From: Pelagibius sp. Alg239-R121
GTDB lineage: Bacteria; Pseudomonadota; Alphaproteobacteria; Kiloniellales; Kiloniellaceae
Assembly (NCBI RefSeq): GCF_947331435.1
Contig: NZ_CAMZOF010000006.1
Location: 496,001-560,000 of the forward strand
Direction of reading: 5' to 3'
DNA: 64,000 nucleotides
Shown here: piece by piece, positions 54,935-62,295 of the stretch
Layout: each line of letters opens with the position of its first letter
Position numbering within the stretch: position 1 is the first letter of the stretch
Made by a program: the position numbers and the translations under genes
The notes under the pieces: generated by a model
Database searches by the model: none
The model's input: the letters and a program-made list of their open reading frames with translations, nothing else
What the model was told of the DNA's origin: nothing

Positions 54935-55123
54935 CTACAGCTCGATCGCCTTCAGATCGTAGCCGCGGAGAAGCTTGTCATATTCCGGGAAGCCGATAGT
55001 CAGCAGCTTGGGAATTCGAACCTTCAGGGTCATCTCTGAGCATCCTAGGTGGTGTGCAACCTTGGAGGCGCTGACAATGCGGGGCGGCAGGTAATCTTGA
55101 AGGCGCCGCTTGGCTCGGGTCAT
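54935..55123 (-). CDS. Small HTH protein, AlpA/excisionase-like
   Basis: The 62-residue product has an HTH core (RIVSASKVAHHLGCSEMTLK) and the motif GFPEYDKLLRGYDLKAIEL. This resembles phage small regulators whose usual motif is GFPxxDxLLGGWDxxAI. Such genes commonly sit beside integrase genes and control excision or expression. Here no integrase follows; a PEP-CTERM-like gene on the other strand lies downstream. Confidence 0.65.
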   Translation of the reverse strand: MTRAKRRLQDYLPPRIVSASKVAHHLGCSEMTLKVRIPKLLTIGFPEYDKLLRGYDLKAIEL

Positions 55124-55137
55124 TCGATTATGCAGGC

Positions 55138-55320
55138 TTAGTCATCGTCGTCAGGATCATCCCAAGGGTTGTGCTCTTCAACCTTATCTGAATGAGTTGT
55201 CAAAACCGAGAATCCGCCGTCAGGGTGGACTCGCACTTCCGCCACCTCTAGCCCTGCCTTTTGCACGGCCTGGATGGCGCGCACAACGTCAGGCTTACTG
55301 AAGCCCTTTGCTGAAGTCAT
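55138..55320 (-). CDS. Small prophage-type protein, acidic C terminus
   Basis: The 60-residue product starts with a helix of the pattern FSKPDVVRAIQAVQKAGLEV, followed by a short beta segment (VRVHPDGGFSVL), and ends NPWDDPDDDD. It matches a small protein family found beside integrases in alphaproteobacterial prophages. The protein at 56616-56825 appears to be a distant paralogue with the same helix pattern. Molecular role unknown. Confidence 0.6.
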   Translation of the reverse strand: MTSAKGFSKPDVVRAIQAVQKAGLEVAEVRVHPDGGFSVLTTHSDKVEEHNPWDDPDDDD

Positions 55321-55352
55321 GATTATCTACCAGGTACTTAATTGGAATCGGC

Positions 55353-55598
55353 TTAATCGAGTTTGCTCAGCCAGTACTCGTCCGAGCTCTCATCTTCTCC
55401 CAGCTTTAAGCCATCAATCCACTTGTCCAAATCCTGGATGTCGTAGCGGATCGCGTTTTGCGCCAACTGGATAGGCGCGTAGGGACACTCGCGCTTGAAC
55501 TTGGCCAGTGCCATGCCGCAATAGCGCGCTGCCTCCGATGCCTTCAGGAGACGGATAGGCTGGTATGTGACGTGGAAGGTTGCATGGGGCATGGTCAA
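55353..55598 (-). CDS. Excisionase-family HTH DNA-binding protein
   Basis: The 81-residue product has an HTH (LLKASEAARYCGMALAKFKR) and a wing with AIRYDIQDLDKWIDGL, as in excisionase-type proteins of alphaproteobacterial prophages. Its start overlaps the stop of the upstream HTH gene by 4 bp, so both are made from one transcript. Probably involved in excision control or regulation of the element. Confidence 0.65.
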   Translation of the reverse strand: MTMPHATFHVTYQPIRLLKASEAARYCGMALAKFKRECPYAPIQLAQNAIRYDIQDLDKWIDGLKLGEDESSDEYWLSKLD

Positions 55599-55951
55599 CC
55601 CTTCTCTGAACGTTGTCGCTCTATATCTAGCGCCGCTATTTCTCTCGAGATTTTAGACATTCCTTCGACTTCTTTTAACGGTCGACTGCGGCGTTTTTTG
55701 GCCATCTTTCCTTTGGAACTCCTGGAGTTCTTATCAATCAAATCGCGGGGATCACCAGTACTCCACGTCCGCTCAAGTTGCAGTTCCATGATTGCACGGC
55801 GTGTGACGGCCGGCGCGCGGCCAATCTTGATCTTAGTAAGCATCCCCTCCTCGACAAGGCGCCGAATTGTCCGCTTCGTGATCCCCAAGGCTCCGCTTGG
55901 GTCGAGAAACTTTGCAGCTTCTTCGTACGTCATCAGCTCAGGCTCGGTCAT
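55595..55951 (-). CDS. HTH_17-type DNA-binding protein
   Basis: The 118-residue product has an N-terminal HTH (LMTYEEAAKFLDPSGALGIT, then KRTIRRLVEEG and the wing IGRAPAVTRRAIME). A Lys/Arg-rich C-terminal tail follows. I chose ATG 55951 because the HTH begins right after it; the open frame upstream runs antiparallel into unrelated sequence. It overlaps the excisionase-like gene by 4 bp. Confidence 0.65.
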   Translation of the reverse strand: MTEPELMTYEEAAKFLDPSGALGITKRTIRRLVEEGMLTKIKIGRAPAVTRRAIMELQLERTWSTGDPRDLIDKNSRSSKGKMAKKRRSRPLKEVEGMSKISREIAALDIERQRSEKG

Positions 55952-56049
55952 TGCCGATGCTCTCCGGGTTTGTGGTCGCGACTGTCGAAGCGTAGTGCCG
56001 ATTTGTGAGTCGAGTAAAGGCGATCCACGAACAGGAGCCCATCGCCTGC

Positions 56050-56466
56050 CTATAAGTCTCCAGCGATCACCAAGCGATTGTGATGCGTATCGAAAATGCA
56101 CCAATTTTCTGTTTCATCGACTAGCAAATACTCGAAGAACCATTGCTCGCCAACAACGTGAAGAACATCGGAAAGCGGGCCTTTAAAAACCGGCCAAGGT
56201 TCTGGCTCGTCATCGGAAACGATCAAAGAGACTACGGGATTTGGCCCAGTTAATTTGACGATAGTGCCGAAAGCACCGCTGTCACCATAGTCGATCGTTC
56301 GGGCGGCAACCGCGAGGTTCTCCCACCACCAAATGCAACCACGGTCTCTGACATATTTCTGCGCAATGTTGTCGACTAGAGCTTGAGCCTTGGCACTTTC
56401 TAGTTCTTTTACCGCGGGCAATGTTTCGACCGTAGCCCTGAGATTGGCCAGTAAGTCAGTGTTCAT
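56050..56466 (-). CDS. Small protein of unknown function (DUF6756-like?)
   Basis: The 138-residue product has an acidic, aromatic-rich C-terminal part (FFEYLLVDETENWCIFDTHH, then RLVIAGDL). The pattern recalls a family of small uncharacterised or immunity-like proteins (DUF6756), but the resemblance is weak. It is on the minus strand between the HTH gene and the repressor operon. No partner toxin is apparent. Confidence 0.55.
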   Translation of the reverse strand: MNTDLLANLRATVETLPAVKELESAKAQALVDNIAQKYVRDRGCIWWWENLAVAARTIDYGDSGAFGTIVKLTGPNPVVSLIVSDDEPEPWPVFKGPLSDVLHVVGEQWFFEYLLVDETENWCIFDTHHNRLVIAGDL

Positions 56467-56615
56467 CCTGCCACCCCATTTTCGACGCAGCTCTGCAAAC
56501 TAAGAGTTATCTTGCAATGAAGTGGGCGCGCGTGGCATCAGCTTTGCAATATGTGAGGGAGCGGTCATTGGGCTCCTTAATTCACTCAATCGGTCAACGG
56601 TTTGAATCGTTCGCT

Positions 56616-56825
56616 TTACCCTGGCCAATCCGACCAATCCTTGAGTCTGGGATCTCGTTCGACGTTGGACTGTTCACCGTCTTTGGCGGCATCGCCGACC
56701 TCACCAAAGATCAGTCGCACCTCGGTCGGCCGCATGATGCACTCTCGAACTGTCAGGCCACAATCCGTTGCAGCTTTGATTGCGCGGCGCATATCAGCCT
56801 CGGTGACAGTGGCGCGACGCGGCAT
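56616..56825 (-). CDS. Small prophage-type protein, paralogue of 55138-55320
   Basis: The 69-residue product starts ATVTEADMRRAIKAATDCGL and has a beta segment and an acidic-aromatic C terminus (RLKDWSDWPG). The helix pattern (ADxxRAIKAAxxxGL) matches the protein at 55138-55320. Its ATG directly follows the repressor stop (TAG then ATG), so it is coupled to the Cro/CI-like gene. Function unknown. Confidence 0.55.
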   Translation of the reverse strand: MPRRATVTEADMRRAIKAATDCGLTVRECIMRPTEVRLIFGEVGDAAKDGEQSNVERDPRLKDWSDWPG

Positions 56826-57068
56826 CTACTCCTCCGCCCTTTCCTTGAACCTCACCCCAGCCCCGCCGCCGTTTTCCGCGATGAACTCGATGCCGGCAGT
56901 TTCGAGAGCGCGTCGGATGACATCGACGTTGACCGCTGTACTCGAGCCTGTGCCCCGGCTCTCCATGCGTTGAATGGTTGGTACGCTCACACCAGATCGC
57001 TCAGCCAGGTCTGCGATTGACCACTTCAACAGCGCTCTCGCTGCTCTCATTTGCCCATCATCGATCAT
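56826..57068 (-). CDS. XRE-family (Cro/CI-type) transcriptional repressor
   Basis: The 80-residue product is almost all HTH: MRAARALLKWSIADLAERSG, SVPTIQRMESRG and DVIRRALETAGIEFI. It is short, with no cleavable C-terminal domain, so it is more like a Cro or a small CI. It is divergent from the replication-type gene at 57164. Two 15-bp palindromes in the gap (57069-57083 and 57117-57131) are good candidate operators, and the first abuts its start codon. Confidence 0.75.
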   Translation of the reverse strand: MIDDGQMRAARALLKWSIADLAERSGVSVPTIQRMESRGTGSSTAVNVDVIRRALETAGIEFIAENGGGAGVRFKERAEE

Positions 57069-57131
57069 GATATAATTTATATCCTTTGATATTTTTATTT
57101 ACATCCAATTCGGAATGATATTAAATATATC
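57069..57131. promoter_or_regulatory. AT-rich divergent control region with two GATATN5ATATC palindromes
   Basis: The sites are at 57069-57083 (GATATAATTTATATC) and 57117-57131 (GATATTAAATATATC), 48 bp apart. They share the pattern GATAT-N5-ATATC and lie in a strongly AT-rich gap of about 95 bp between the repressor and the replication-type gene. Repressor binding there is inferred. Confidence 0.6.
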
Positions 57132-57163
57132 ACACGATAATTTTTCTACAAGGGTGTCTGACC

Positions 57164-57829
57164 ATGGCCAAGCCGAACAAGAAGGGCCGGAGTGATTACC
57201 AATCGTTTGTCAGGATCGATCGCTATCTGATCAACTCCGAGGCGTATCGCTCTCTGTCGCCCTGCGCCCGTGCTCTGCACATCGAAATCAAACATCGGTT
57301 CAATGGCCGCAACAACGGCGAGATTGCTCTCTCTGTGCGTGGCGCGGCTGATCGTGTTGGCGTCTCAGTCCCGACAGTCTGCAGAGCCTTTAGCGAGCTT
57401 GAGAGCAAGGGGTTTCTTCGCGCCACCCTCAAAGGCTCGTTTAACACCAAGCTGCCTCACGCGACGCTTTGGGCGCTGACCGAAGAACCAGCCGGCGCCG
57501 CATTAGCCACGAAGGAATTCATGCGCTGGACGGCACCAAAATTTAAAACCCGGTGCAAAATACTTTCACCGCTAGTGCAAAGATCTTTCACCGCTGCCGA
57601 ACTGAACACCGCTCAAAAGGCTCCGACGGTGCAACGTGCTTTCACCGCTAGCAGAAATTCAGCCGATCACGGTGAAAAATCCTTTCACACTTTTATTATA
57701 CCAGGTGGGGGTGTTTCTAAATCTCCCGTCCGAACAGTCGAATTAACCCCAAAACCAGTCGGGGCGAAAATTCGGCAAAACTTTTTCATGCACCATGTTC
57801 GCAGGCATCTCGAGGGTGCGCTGCTGTAA
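57164..57829 (+). CDS. Winged-helix replication-type protein with in-gene iterons
   Basis: The 221-residue product has an N-terminal winged helix: YRSLSPCARALHIEIKHRFN, LSVRGAADRVGVSVPTVCRA and a helix with FSELESKGFLRATLKG. This is the layout of helix-turn-helix proteins in alphaproteobacterial prophages that sit where replication initiators (such as lambda O) sit. The C-terminal part is low in structure and encodes DNA-level 22-bp repeats at 57553-57691. The gene is the first of the early plus-strand operon and divergent from the repressor. The replication role is inferred. Confidence 0.65.
   Translation: MAKPNKKGRSDYQSFVRIDRYLINSEAYRSLSPCARALHIEIKHRFNGRNNGEIALSVRGAADRVGVSVPTVCRAFSELESKGFLRATLKGSFNTKLPHATLWALTEEPAGAALATKEFMRWTAPKFKTRCKILSPLVQRSFTAAELNTAQKAPTVQRAFTASRNSADHGEKSFHTFIIPGGGVSKSPVRTVELTPKPVGAKIRQNFFMHHVRRHLEGALL
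57553..57691 (+). repeat. 22-bp iterons inside the winged-helix gene
   Basis: Two adjacent 22-mers of the form GTGCAA-N6-TTTCACCGCT (57553-57574 and 57575-57596), a third at 57629-57650 and a weaker related copy at about 57671-57691. The tandem 22-bp period is not a multiple of three, so the first two copies are read in different frames and encode different peptides. The repetition is therefore selected at the DNA level. Confidence 0.8.
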
Positions 57830-57906
57830 CTGCATGGCCATTACGGGGCAGCAGGAAGCAGCCCCTCACACTTGGCAGGAAGCCAGCAGCTAAGGAGACC
57901 GAAGCA

Positions 57907-58473
57907 GTGCCAACAGAGCCAAGACCACCGTTCAACACGGACGTAACCCAATCCATGGACAGAAGCGCACGCTGGAATGCCTGTAAGCACCTGCGAGACC
58001 TCGCCACCCGACTTCAGACCTCCGCCAACAACGCGATCCGGCGTGCGGCACAGCTTGAGTGTGAGGAAGCAAAGGAGCACCACAAAGCCCTGGGCGGCAT
58101 CCGCAAGGCGCGTCGCTGCAACGTTCCAGGGGCCGAAGATCTTCTCATGATCGAGTCCCGCCTTTCCGGCCTGTCGCTGGCCGAATGCCAGCTTGGCGAC
58201 AAGCAGTCACCCTCACATCTGCGGATAGATGGTGCCCGAATGACCGATGACGAATTCGAGCTTATCCGGCGGTATCGCGACAACTATCGGTTTGAGAGCG
58301 CCGTGCGGGAGATGGTCAAGAATGCACATTCGCTCGGATACGCAGGCAAACGCAATCCTGACTTTTGGGATCTGACGGGCAAACGCCCGCCCGGTGAGGA
58401 GCCAGCACGCCCTGCAGCACCGAAACCCCGCAATCTCGCCCCTTTTACCGTGATCGACGGCGGCGCGAGCTAG
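57907..58473 (+). CDS. Prophage early-region protein of unknown function
   Basis: The 188-residue product starts at GTG 57907, seven bases after AAGGAG. It is mainly helical, with RDLATRLQTSANNAIRRAAQ in the first half and SAVREMVKNAHSLGYAGKRN in the second, and a Pro-rich C terminus. No family is recognised. It is the second gene of the plus-strand early cluster. Confidence 0.6.
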   Translation: MPTEPRPPFNTDVTQSMDRSARWNACKHLRDLATRLQTSANNAIRRAAQLECEEAKEHHKALGGIRKARRCNVPGAEDLLMIESRLSGLSLAECQLGDKQSPSHLRIDGARMTDDEFELIRRYRDNYRFESAVREMVKNAHSLGYAGKRNPDFWDLTGKRPPGEEPARPAAPKPRNLAPFTVIDGGAS

Positions 58474-58542
58474 CAAATCACCACGAGCCGCAAGCAGTGG
58501 CTCTCAATTTCGGCAAGACGCCAAGTTCCAAGGAAACGAAGC

Positions 58543-58761
58543 ATGATCGAAGAGATCGACGAAAACCTAAGTCTTTGCGAGAGCCTTGTACGCCTTGTCA
58601 TCTGTGCTTGTGAGCGAGCTGACGAAAACGGCGGCAACCGTCGCGACAATACGGCGGTCATGACCGTCTGTGATCACCTGGAAAAGCTAATTGAACAGAC
58701 CCGTATCGCCCTCGACGAGGAGGCGGTGGCCGCAAGTAAGACCTCAACGGAAGCGGGCTGA
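58543..58761 (+). CDS. Small helical early protein, family member 1
   Basis: A 72-residue helical protein with LSLCESLVRLVICACERADE, then a GG-N turn (NGGNRRDN), then a second helix (VCDHLEKLIEQTRIALDEE). This helix-turn-helix-hairpin layout matches the N-terminal half of the 59173 product (LCE motif, GG turn, HL in helix 2). An AAGGAAAC site precedes the ATG. Function unknown. Confidence 0.6.
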   Translation: MIEEIDENLSLCESLVRLVICACERADENGGNRRDNTAVMTVCDHLEKLIEQTRIALDEEAVAASKTSTEAG

Positions 58762-58819
58762 CCGGCGCTGCAACGCCAAGCCAGCCCTATCTCGCAACTC
58801 ATTCTCATGGAGAGAAGCA

Positions 58820-59176
58820 GTGTCACAAGACGATATCAAGACTACCCGAAAGCCCCGCGACGAAACCAACGTTAAACGTTGCCGAGGCTGTGCGCGCGAA
58901 ATCACAACCAAGACGCAGAAGCCCATGGATATTGAAGAGGCCTTGGAAATTTGGGAACGGCTGGCGATCGTTGATCTTGCCATCCAAGGCATAGAGCAGA
59001 TGGCCGATGCCGAAAGCGAACTGGGCCTCGATCAGATGAAGGCGCTCCGCTATTTCTCGGGAAGTGCCGTCCGCGACATGGCCGAATTTCTCAGCCGACT
59101 GGATGACGCCGGCCTGTACTTCCAGGACTACCGCAAAGACGGCCTGGGACTTCGCCAAGAGGAGGCATCCTCATGA
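58820..59176 (+). CDS. Small helical early protein, family member 2
   Basis: The 118-residue product starts at GTG 58820 preceded by GGAGAG. The open frame upstream is longer but Arg-rich and unlike coding sequence. After a charged N terminus with a CRGCAREI motif, the rest is helical, with IWERLAIVDLAIQGIEQMAD and LRYFSGSAVRDMAEFLSRL. It resembles the other members in having two amphipathic helices around a short turn. It overlaps the next gene by 4 bp. Confidence 0.55.
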   Translation: MSQDDIKTTRKPRDETNVKRCRGCAREITTKTQKPMDIEEALEIWERLAIVDLAIQGIEQMADAESELGLDQMKALRYFSGSAVRDMAEFLSRLDDAGLYFQDYRKDGLGLRQEEASS

Positions 59177-59688
59177 CCGACGCAGCGTTCCTATCGAAAC
59201 TCGAAGACGAATTGTATCTCTGCGAGAAAATGGCCGTGGTCCTGTCAGAGGCCGGCGGGGCACACGATGACGGCGGAGACAATACCGGGCATTGCTTTCG
59301 GGCAATTGCGGAGGTGGGCAAACACCTGTCGAGCAAACTGCTGGATCTGCGTAGCGAGGCTCTAGAACTGAGCTTGAAGGCCTGCGACGACGCAAAGTCA
59401 GAAAACCGCACAGCGGCGCAGAATGCCTGCAAGCAAGCCCATGAAGCTGTACGGGAGATCGAGCCTCAAGTTGCTACGCTCGAAGCCCAGATGATCCTTC
59501 TGGATATGGCGATTGAATCGATGATGGGCAGCAGGAGCACCGAGACGGCAGGCGCCGGGCTGTCAAACCTGCAGGGAGCCATGAACAGCAGCATCAAAGG
59601 CATCAATCGCACTTGGACTGCGGCCCATGAGGCAACCAAGACGCTGAAAGAAAGCGCCCAGACCGCGAGGGAGACGGACCATGTCTGA
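59173..59688 (+). CDS. Helical early protein with two related halves, family member 3
   Basis: The 171-residue product has two similar helical units. Residues 8-60 (LEDELYLCEKMAVVLSEAGG onwards) match the 58543 product. Residues 95-165 (LEAQMILLDMAIESMMGSRS, then GAGLSNLQGAMNSSIKGINR, then TW) match the 59681 product. It overlaps both neighbours (ATGA at its start and 8 bp at its end). Function unknown. Confidence 0.6.
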   Translation: MTDAAFLSKLEDELYLCEKMAVVLSEAGGAHDDGGDNTGHCFRAIAEVGKHLSSKLLDLRSEALELSLKACDDAKSENRTAAQNACKQAHEAVREIEPQVATLEAQMILLDMAIESMMGSRSTETAGAGLSNLQGAMNSSIKGINRTWTAAHEATKTLKESAQTARETDHV

Positions 59689-59971
59689 ACAAGAGCAAGC
59701 CGCACAAAACGCCTGCGATGAAGTCGGTAGGCTGCTTATGGACATGGAGGTTCCACTCCGCGAGCTTCGCAACCTGTTGAACGTCGTCGCCATGACTGCC
59801 GAATATCTGTGCTCGAACTCCACAACGGAATTCGAAGGCAATGGACTGCACACGCTGTACTCGACCATGGACAGCAGGGCGAAGGTTGTGTCGCGTCTCT
59901 GGTGCGAGGCTTCTGATGCCTCTCGCCTAGAATACGTGCCAACAGTCGCGGGGGCTCAAGACGATGTCTGA
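59681..59971 (+). CDS. Small helical early protein, family member 4
   Basis: The 96-residue product has LRELRNLLNVVAMTAEYLCS, then EGNGLHTLYSTMDSRAKVVS and RLWCEASDASR. The G-GL-x-L...M-S...R-W pattern aligns with the C-terminal half of the 59173 product. It overlaps that gene by 8 bp and the next by 8 bp, so it is made by coupled translation. Function unknown. Confidence 0.6.
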   Translation: MSEQEQAAQNACDEVGRLLMDMEVPLRELRNLLNVVAMTAEYLCSNSTTEFEGNGLHTLYSTMDSRAKVVSRLWCEASDASRLEYVPTVAGAQDDV

Positions 59972-60212
59972 CAAACCCAAATCCACCGGTAACGTGCTGC
60001 TCTCGTTTGAGCCCGACATACACGACCTGCCGGGACTGGCCACATCGATGTACATGGCAGTCCAGGGCTTTAGCGGCGGCGATCCGAGACAGAAAGACGG
60101 ACTTGCTCGGCTTGCGCAGGTTCTTGAAGAGAAGACGCAGGCACTTCACGACCATTGGCGCGAAGAGCTGGAGGAAGTGCGACGGTGCAAATCGGAGCAG
60201 CCCAAACGGTAA
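59964..60212 (+). CDS. Small helical early protein, family member 5
   Basis: The 82-residue product has LPGLATSMYMAVQGFSGG, then RQKDGLARLAQVLEEKTQAL and HDHWREELEEV. The GL...L...L...HxxW pattern fits the second helix of the other members. It is the last gene before a Rho-independent terminator, so it ends the early operon. Function unknown. Confidence 0.6.
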   Translation: MSDKPKSTGNVLLSFEPDIHDLPGLATSMYMAVQGFSGGDPRQKDGLARLAQVLEEKTQALHDHWREELEEVRRCKSEQPKR

Positions 60213-60235
60213 TCGCAAGCCTGTCGGTCAACTCG

Positions 60236-60258
60236 GGGCGGGTTAAATCCCGCCTTTT
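60236..60258 (+). terminator. Rho-independent terminator of the early operon
   Basis: GGCGGG (60237-60242), loop TTAAAT, CCCGCC (60249-60254), followed by TTTT. It closes the plus-strand cluster from 57164 to 60212. Confidence 0.8.
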
Positions 60259-60404
60259 CTGTGCGGATACTTGTCGGGCGCTTCACAATGGTGGGGCGAT
60301 GTCGACGCGATCGGCGAGGTGGAATGCCAGTTGAAAAGCCTTGGAATCGGCCTGAAGTAGAAAATTGAGAAAGTTACTGCACAATCGGCTTGAGACATGT
60401 TCAG

Positions 60405-61079
60405 TTAGTTGACAGACGCAGTTGTGCGTTCGCCAGCTCTCCGAGCCTTGATCGCCTCTACCAAGGCTAGCGAGAATGCCTTCTGCAATGCCTCTTCAAC
60501 AGATCCACCCGCGGGAAACGACGAGAAACTTGTGCAAGAAAAACTCCGTTCCCTTCCTTCATGTCTGGTCGCTGTTTCTGCCCCACCGGCTGGTATATCC
60601 GTGACCAGAAGTCGCACTGTCACATCCGTTGCCCAGGGACTGCATTCTTTCCAACTATAGAGTTCGCTTAGCGTATCGACCGTCAGCACAATTTTGACGT
60701 ATTTTTTTGCCGTGGGATTGAGTTCAAACAAATATCCTGACGCCTCTCGAACCACGGACTCCATTTCTTCAGCAAGCAGATAGTCAGCTCCATTACTCCA
60801 AGTATCGCTACCGCTGCCCACACGAACCCTCACAGACAATATGCGATCGCCTTTGTTTGGCACGATAAGTTCTACGCGAGCAACCTTCTCTCGTGACACT
60901 TCAACTTGTTTAAGTTCTTCAACATCCTCAATCACTGGGGCGGAAATTTGATGCTTGCTGTATCGCACCAACCCTTTTTTGCGAGCCTCCTCAGAGACGC
61001 AGGCCGAAAGCGACAGCAAACCAAACACAAGAAACAAAAGCCTGAAGCCACTCGAATACCTAATTGCTTTCCAATTCAT
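60405..61079 (-). CDS. Lipoprotein of unknown function
   Basis: The 224-residue product has a lipoprotein signal (GFRLLFLVFGLLSLSACVSE, lipobox LSAC) and a mature beta-rich domain with YVKIVLTVDTLSEL and DVTVRLLVTDIPAG. Two Cys (KECSPW, FSCTSF) may form a disulfide. I do not recognise the family. It is a minus-strand gene within the island and could be a cargo (moron-type) gene. Confidence 0.65.
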   Translation of the reverse strand: MNWKAIRYSSGFRLLFLVFGLLSLSACVSEEARKKGLVRYSKHQISAPVIEDVEELKQVEVSREKVARVELIVPNKGDRILSVRVRVGSGSDTWSNGADYLLAEEMESVVREASGYLFELNPTAKKYVKIVLTVDTLSELYSWKECSPWATDVTVRLLVTDIPAGGAETATRHEGRERSFSCTSFSSFPAGGSVEEALQKAFSLALVEAIKARRAGERTTASVN

Positions 61080-61477
61080 AACGTCTTCCCAAAGTCCTTC
61101 ATCGCAACCGGTATGCTACCGCTCATAAATAGCCAAAATTTCTCAGATGACTCCCAGAGCCTAGCAATACGTTCACTCCCATGGCCACTGGAAACAACGA
61201 TGTGCACGGAGTTTGACTTGTGAACGCTCTGATTTCGACGAGGCCACAATTCGGCCTGTACCCCTTGTAAGCCAAGGGTTTCGGGCCGATTTCCTTTCCG
61301 CGGTGACTCGCTCTTTCTATTCGCGATAGGCTGTGCCAAGCCTGCAGCAAATTTTACAACTGCTTGCGACCTATCCACTTGATTAATATCAGCGGAGCAA
61401 CCCGCAATGATGAAAGACGATAAAGGTTTGCATGATCGCGGCCAACAGCGAGAGCACAGTGTAAACCACGGATTCAA
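61076..61477 (-). CDS. Doubtful minus-strand frame overlapping a small membrane protein gene
   Basis: This 133-residue frame ends with a 4-bp overlap into the lipoprotein gene at 61079, which would fit an operon. It has a lipobox-like IAGCS near residue 25 but a poor signal peptide (Cys- and Arg-rich before it). Its N-terminal part is antisense to the better supported small gene at 61407. At most one of the two overlapping frames is likely to be real at that end. Confidence 0.3.
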   Translation of the reverse strand: MNPWFTLCSRCWPRSCKPLSSFIIAGCSADINQVDRSQAVVKFAAGLAQPIANRKSESPRKGNRPETLGLQGVQAELWPRRNQSVHKSNSVHIVVSSGHGSERIARLWESSEKFWLFMSGSIPVAMKDFGKTL

Positions 61478-61550
61478 GCTAGGCCTCCTGATTGGAATCC
61501 CTGTAGGTATGCTTTTCTATGGGTGGGCGCAGGAACTTGGATTCTTTTAG
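61407..61550 (+). CDS. Small single-pass membrane protein, 47 residues
   Basis: The frame begins MMKDDKGLHDRGQQREHSVN and has one Gly-rich membrane helix (GLLIGIPVGMLFYGWA) near its C terminus. A GGAG site lies about nine bases before the first ATG; the second ATG is adjacent. The hydrophilic N terminus and single C-terminal helix suggest a tail-anchored or type II topology. Family unknown. Confidence 0.45.
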   Translation: MMKDDKGLHDRGQQREHSVNHGFKLGLLIGIPVGMLFYGWAQELGFF

Positions 61551-61633
61551 TACCCGATGCTGATCGATCAAATCATCTGGCAAAACGCCACCGAGTTGTT
61601 GCAGTGCCTGCCGACGAATGGTGGGGTCATCCA

Positions 61634-61837
61634 TTGATTGATGACCGTGAAATCTATCAATGTGCAAACCTCATGTGCAGGCAGCATGGTGCTGCAGCAC
61701 ATTCAGAAGCCCTCAATCGCGCAGATGTCCTTCTGCGTACAGGCGATGCCGACGGCCATGCCACGTGGAAACGGATTGCAACGGCGGTGCAGGATCTGCT
61801 CAGGCAGGCGCCTGAAGAGGGAGAGCAATCACACTAA
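61634..61837 (+). CDS. Small helical protein, paralogue of the next gene (DUF6961-like)
   Basis: The 67-residue product, read from TTG 61634 with GGTGGGG upstream, contains DREIYQCANLM and a second helix ending WKRIATAVQDLLRQAP. It aligns along its length with the product of 61964-62173. The REIWQCAN...RAD...GD..G...W.RI pattern resembles the DUF6961 family of small alphaproteobacterial proteins. The open frame upstream to 61523 is less conserved. Function unknown. Confidence 0.55.
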   Translation: MIDDREIYQCANLMCRQHGAAAHSEALNRADVLLRTGDADGHATWKRIATAVQDLLRQAPEEGEQSH

Positions 61838-61963
61838 AGGCCTATTCCCGACTCTGCGGCAAGCAACGGTGAGTCTGACAGGGCTGTAGAGTCCCTGAGG
61901 TCGGAAATAGCCTCTTGGCTCTCCTGAACGCTTACAGAGCATTTTAGAGACCAAACCTCAGAG

Positions 61964-62173
61964 ATGCCCATGACCGACGAACGAGAAATCTGGCAATGCG
62001 CAAACGAGATCGTCAAGCAGTACGGCGAGGATGCTCTGTTGGAGGCAGCTAAGCGCGCAGATGCAATGCTCGAGGCCGGCGACTTTGACGGGCAAGCGGT
62101 CTGGAAACGGATCTTGAGAGCTGCAGAAGAATTGCTGCGACAGGCGCCGCGAACTGACGAACGATTGCAGTAG
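61964..62173 (+). CDS. Small helical protein (DUF6961-like), second tandem copy
   Basis: The 69-residue product has DEREIWQCANEIVKQYGEDA and WKRILRAAEELLRQAP. It is clearly homologous to the preceding gene, which suggests a tandem duplication. The ATG lies at 61970 or the upstream in-frame ATG at 61964. Family relatives are common in prophages and islands. Function unknown. Confidence 0.6.
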   Translation: MPMTDEREIWQCANEIVKQYGEDALLEAAKRADAMLEAGDFDGQAVWKRILRAAEELLRQAPRTDERLQ

Positions 62174-62295
62174 ATCCCGCCCGGATCGAAGTTGGCAACG
62201 ACATCATGGGCTTCGAGAAGGTGGTGTCAGGGCGCTAAGCCGGTATCCGTGGCATCTCGTCTATCTCGTCTTCGGTGGGAAATTCGTCGAGTTCT

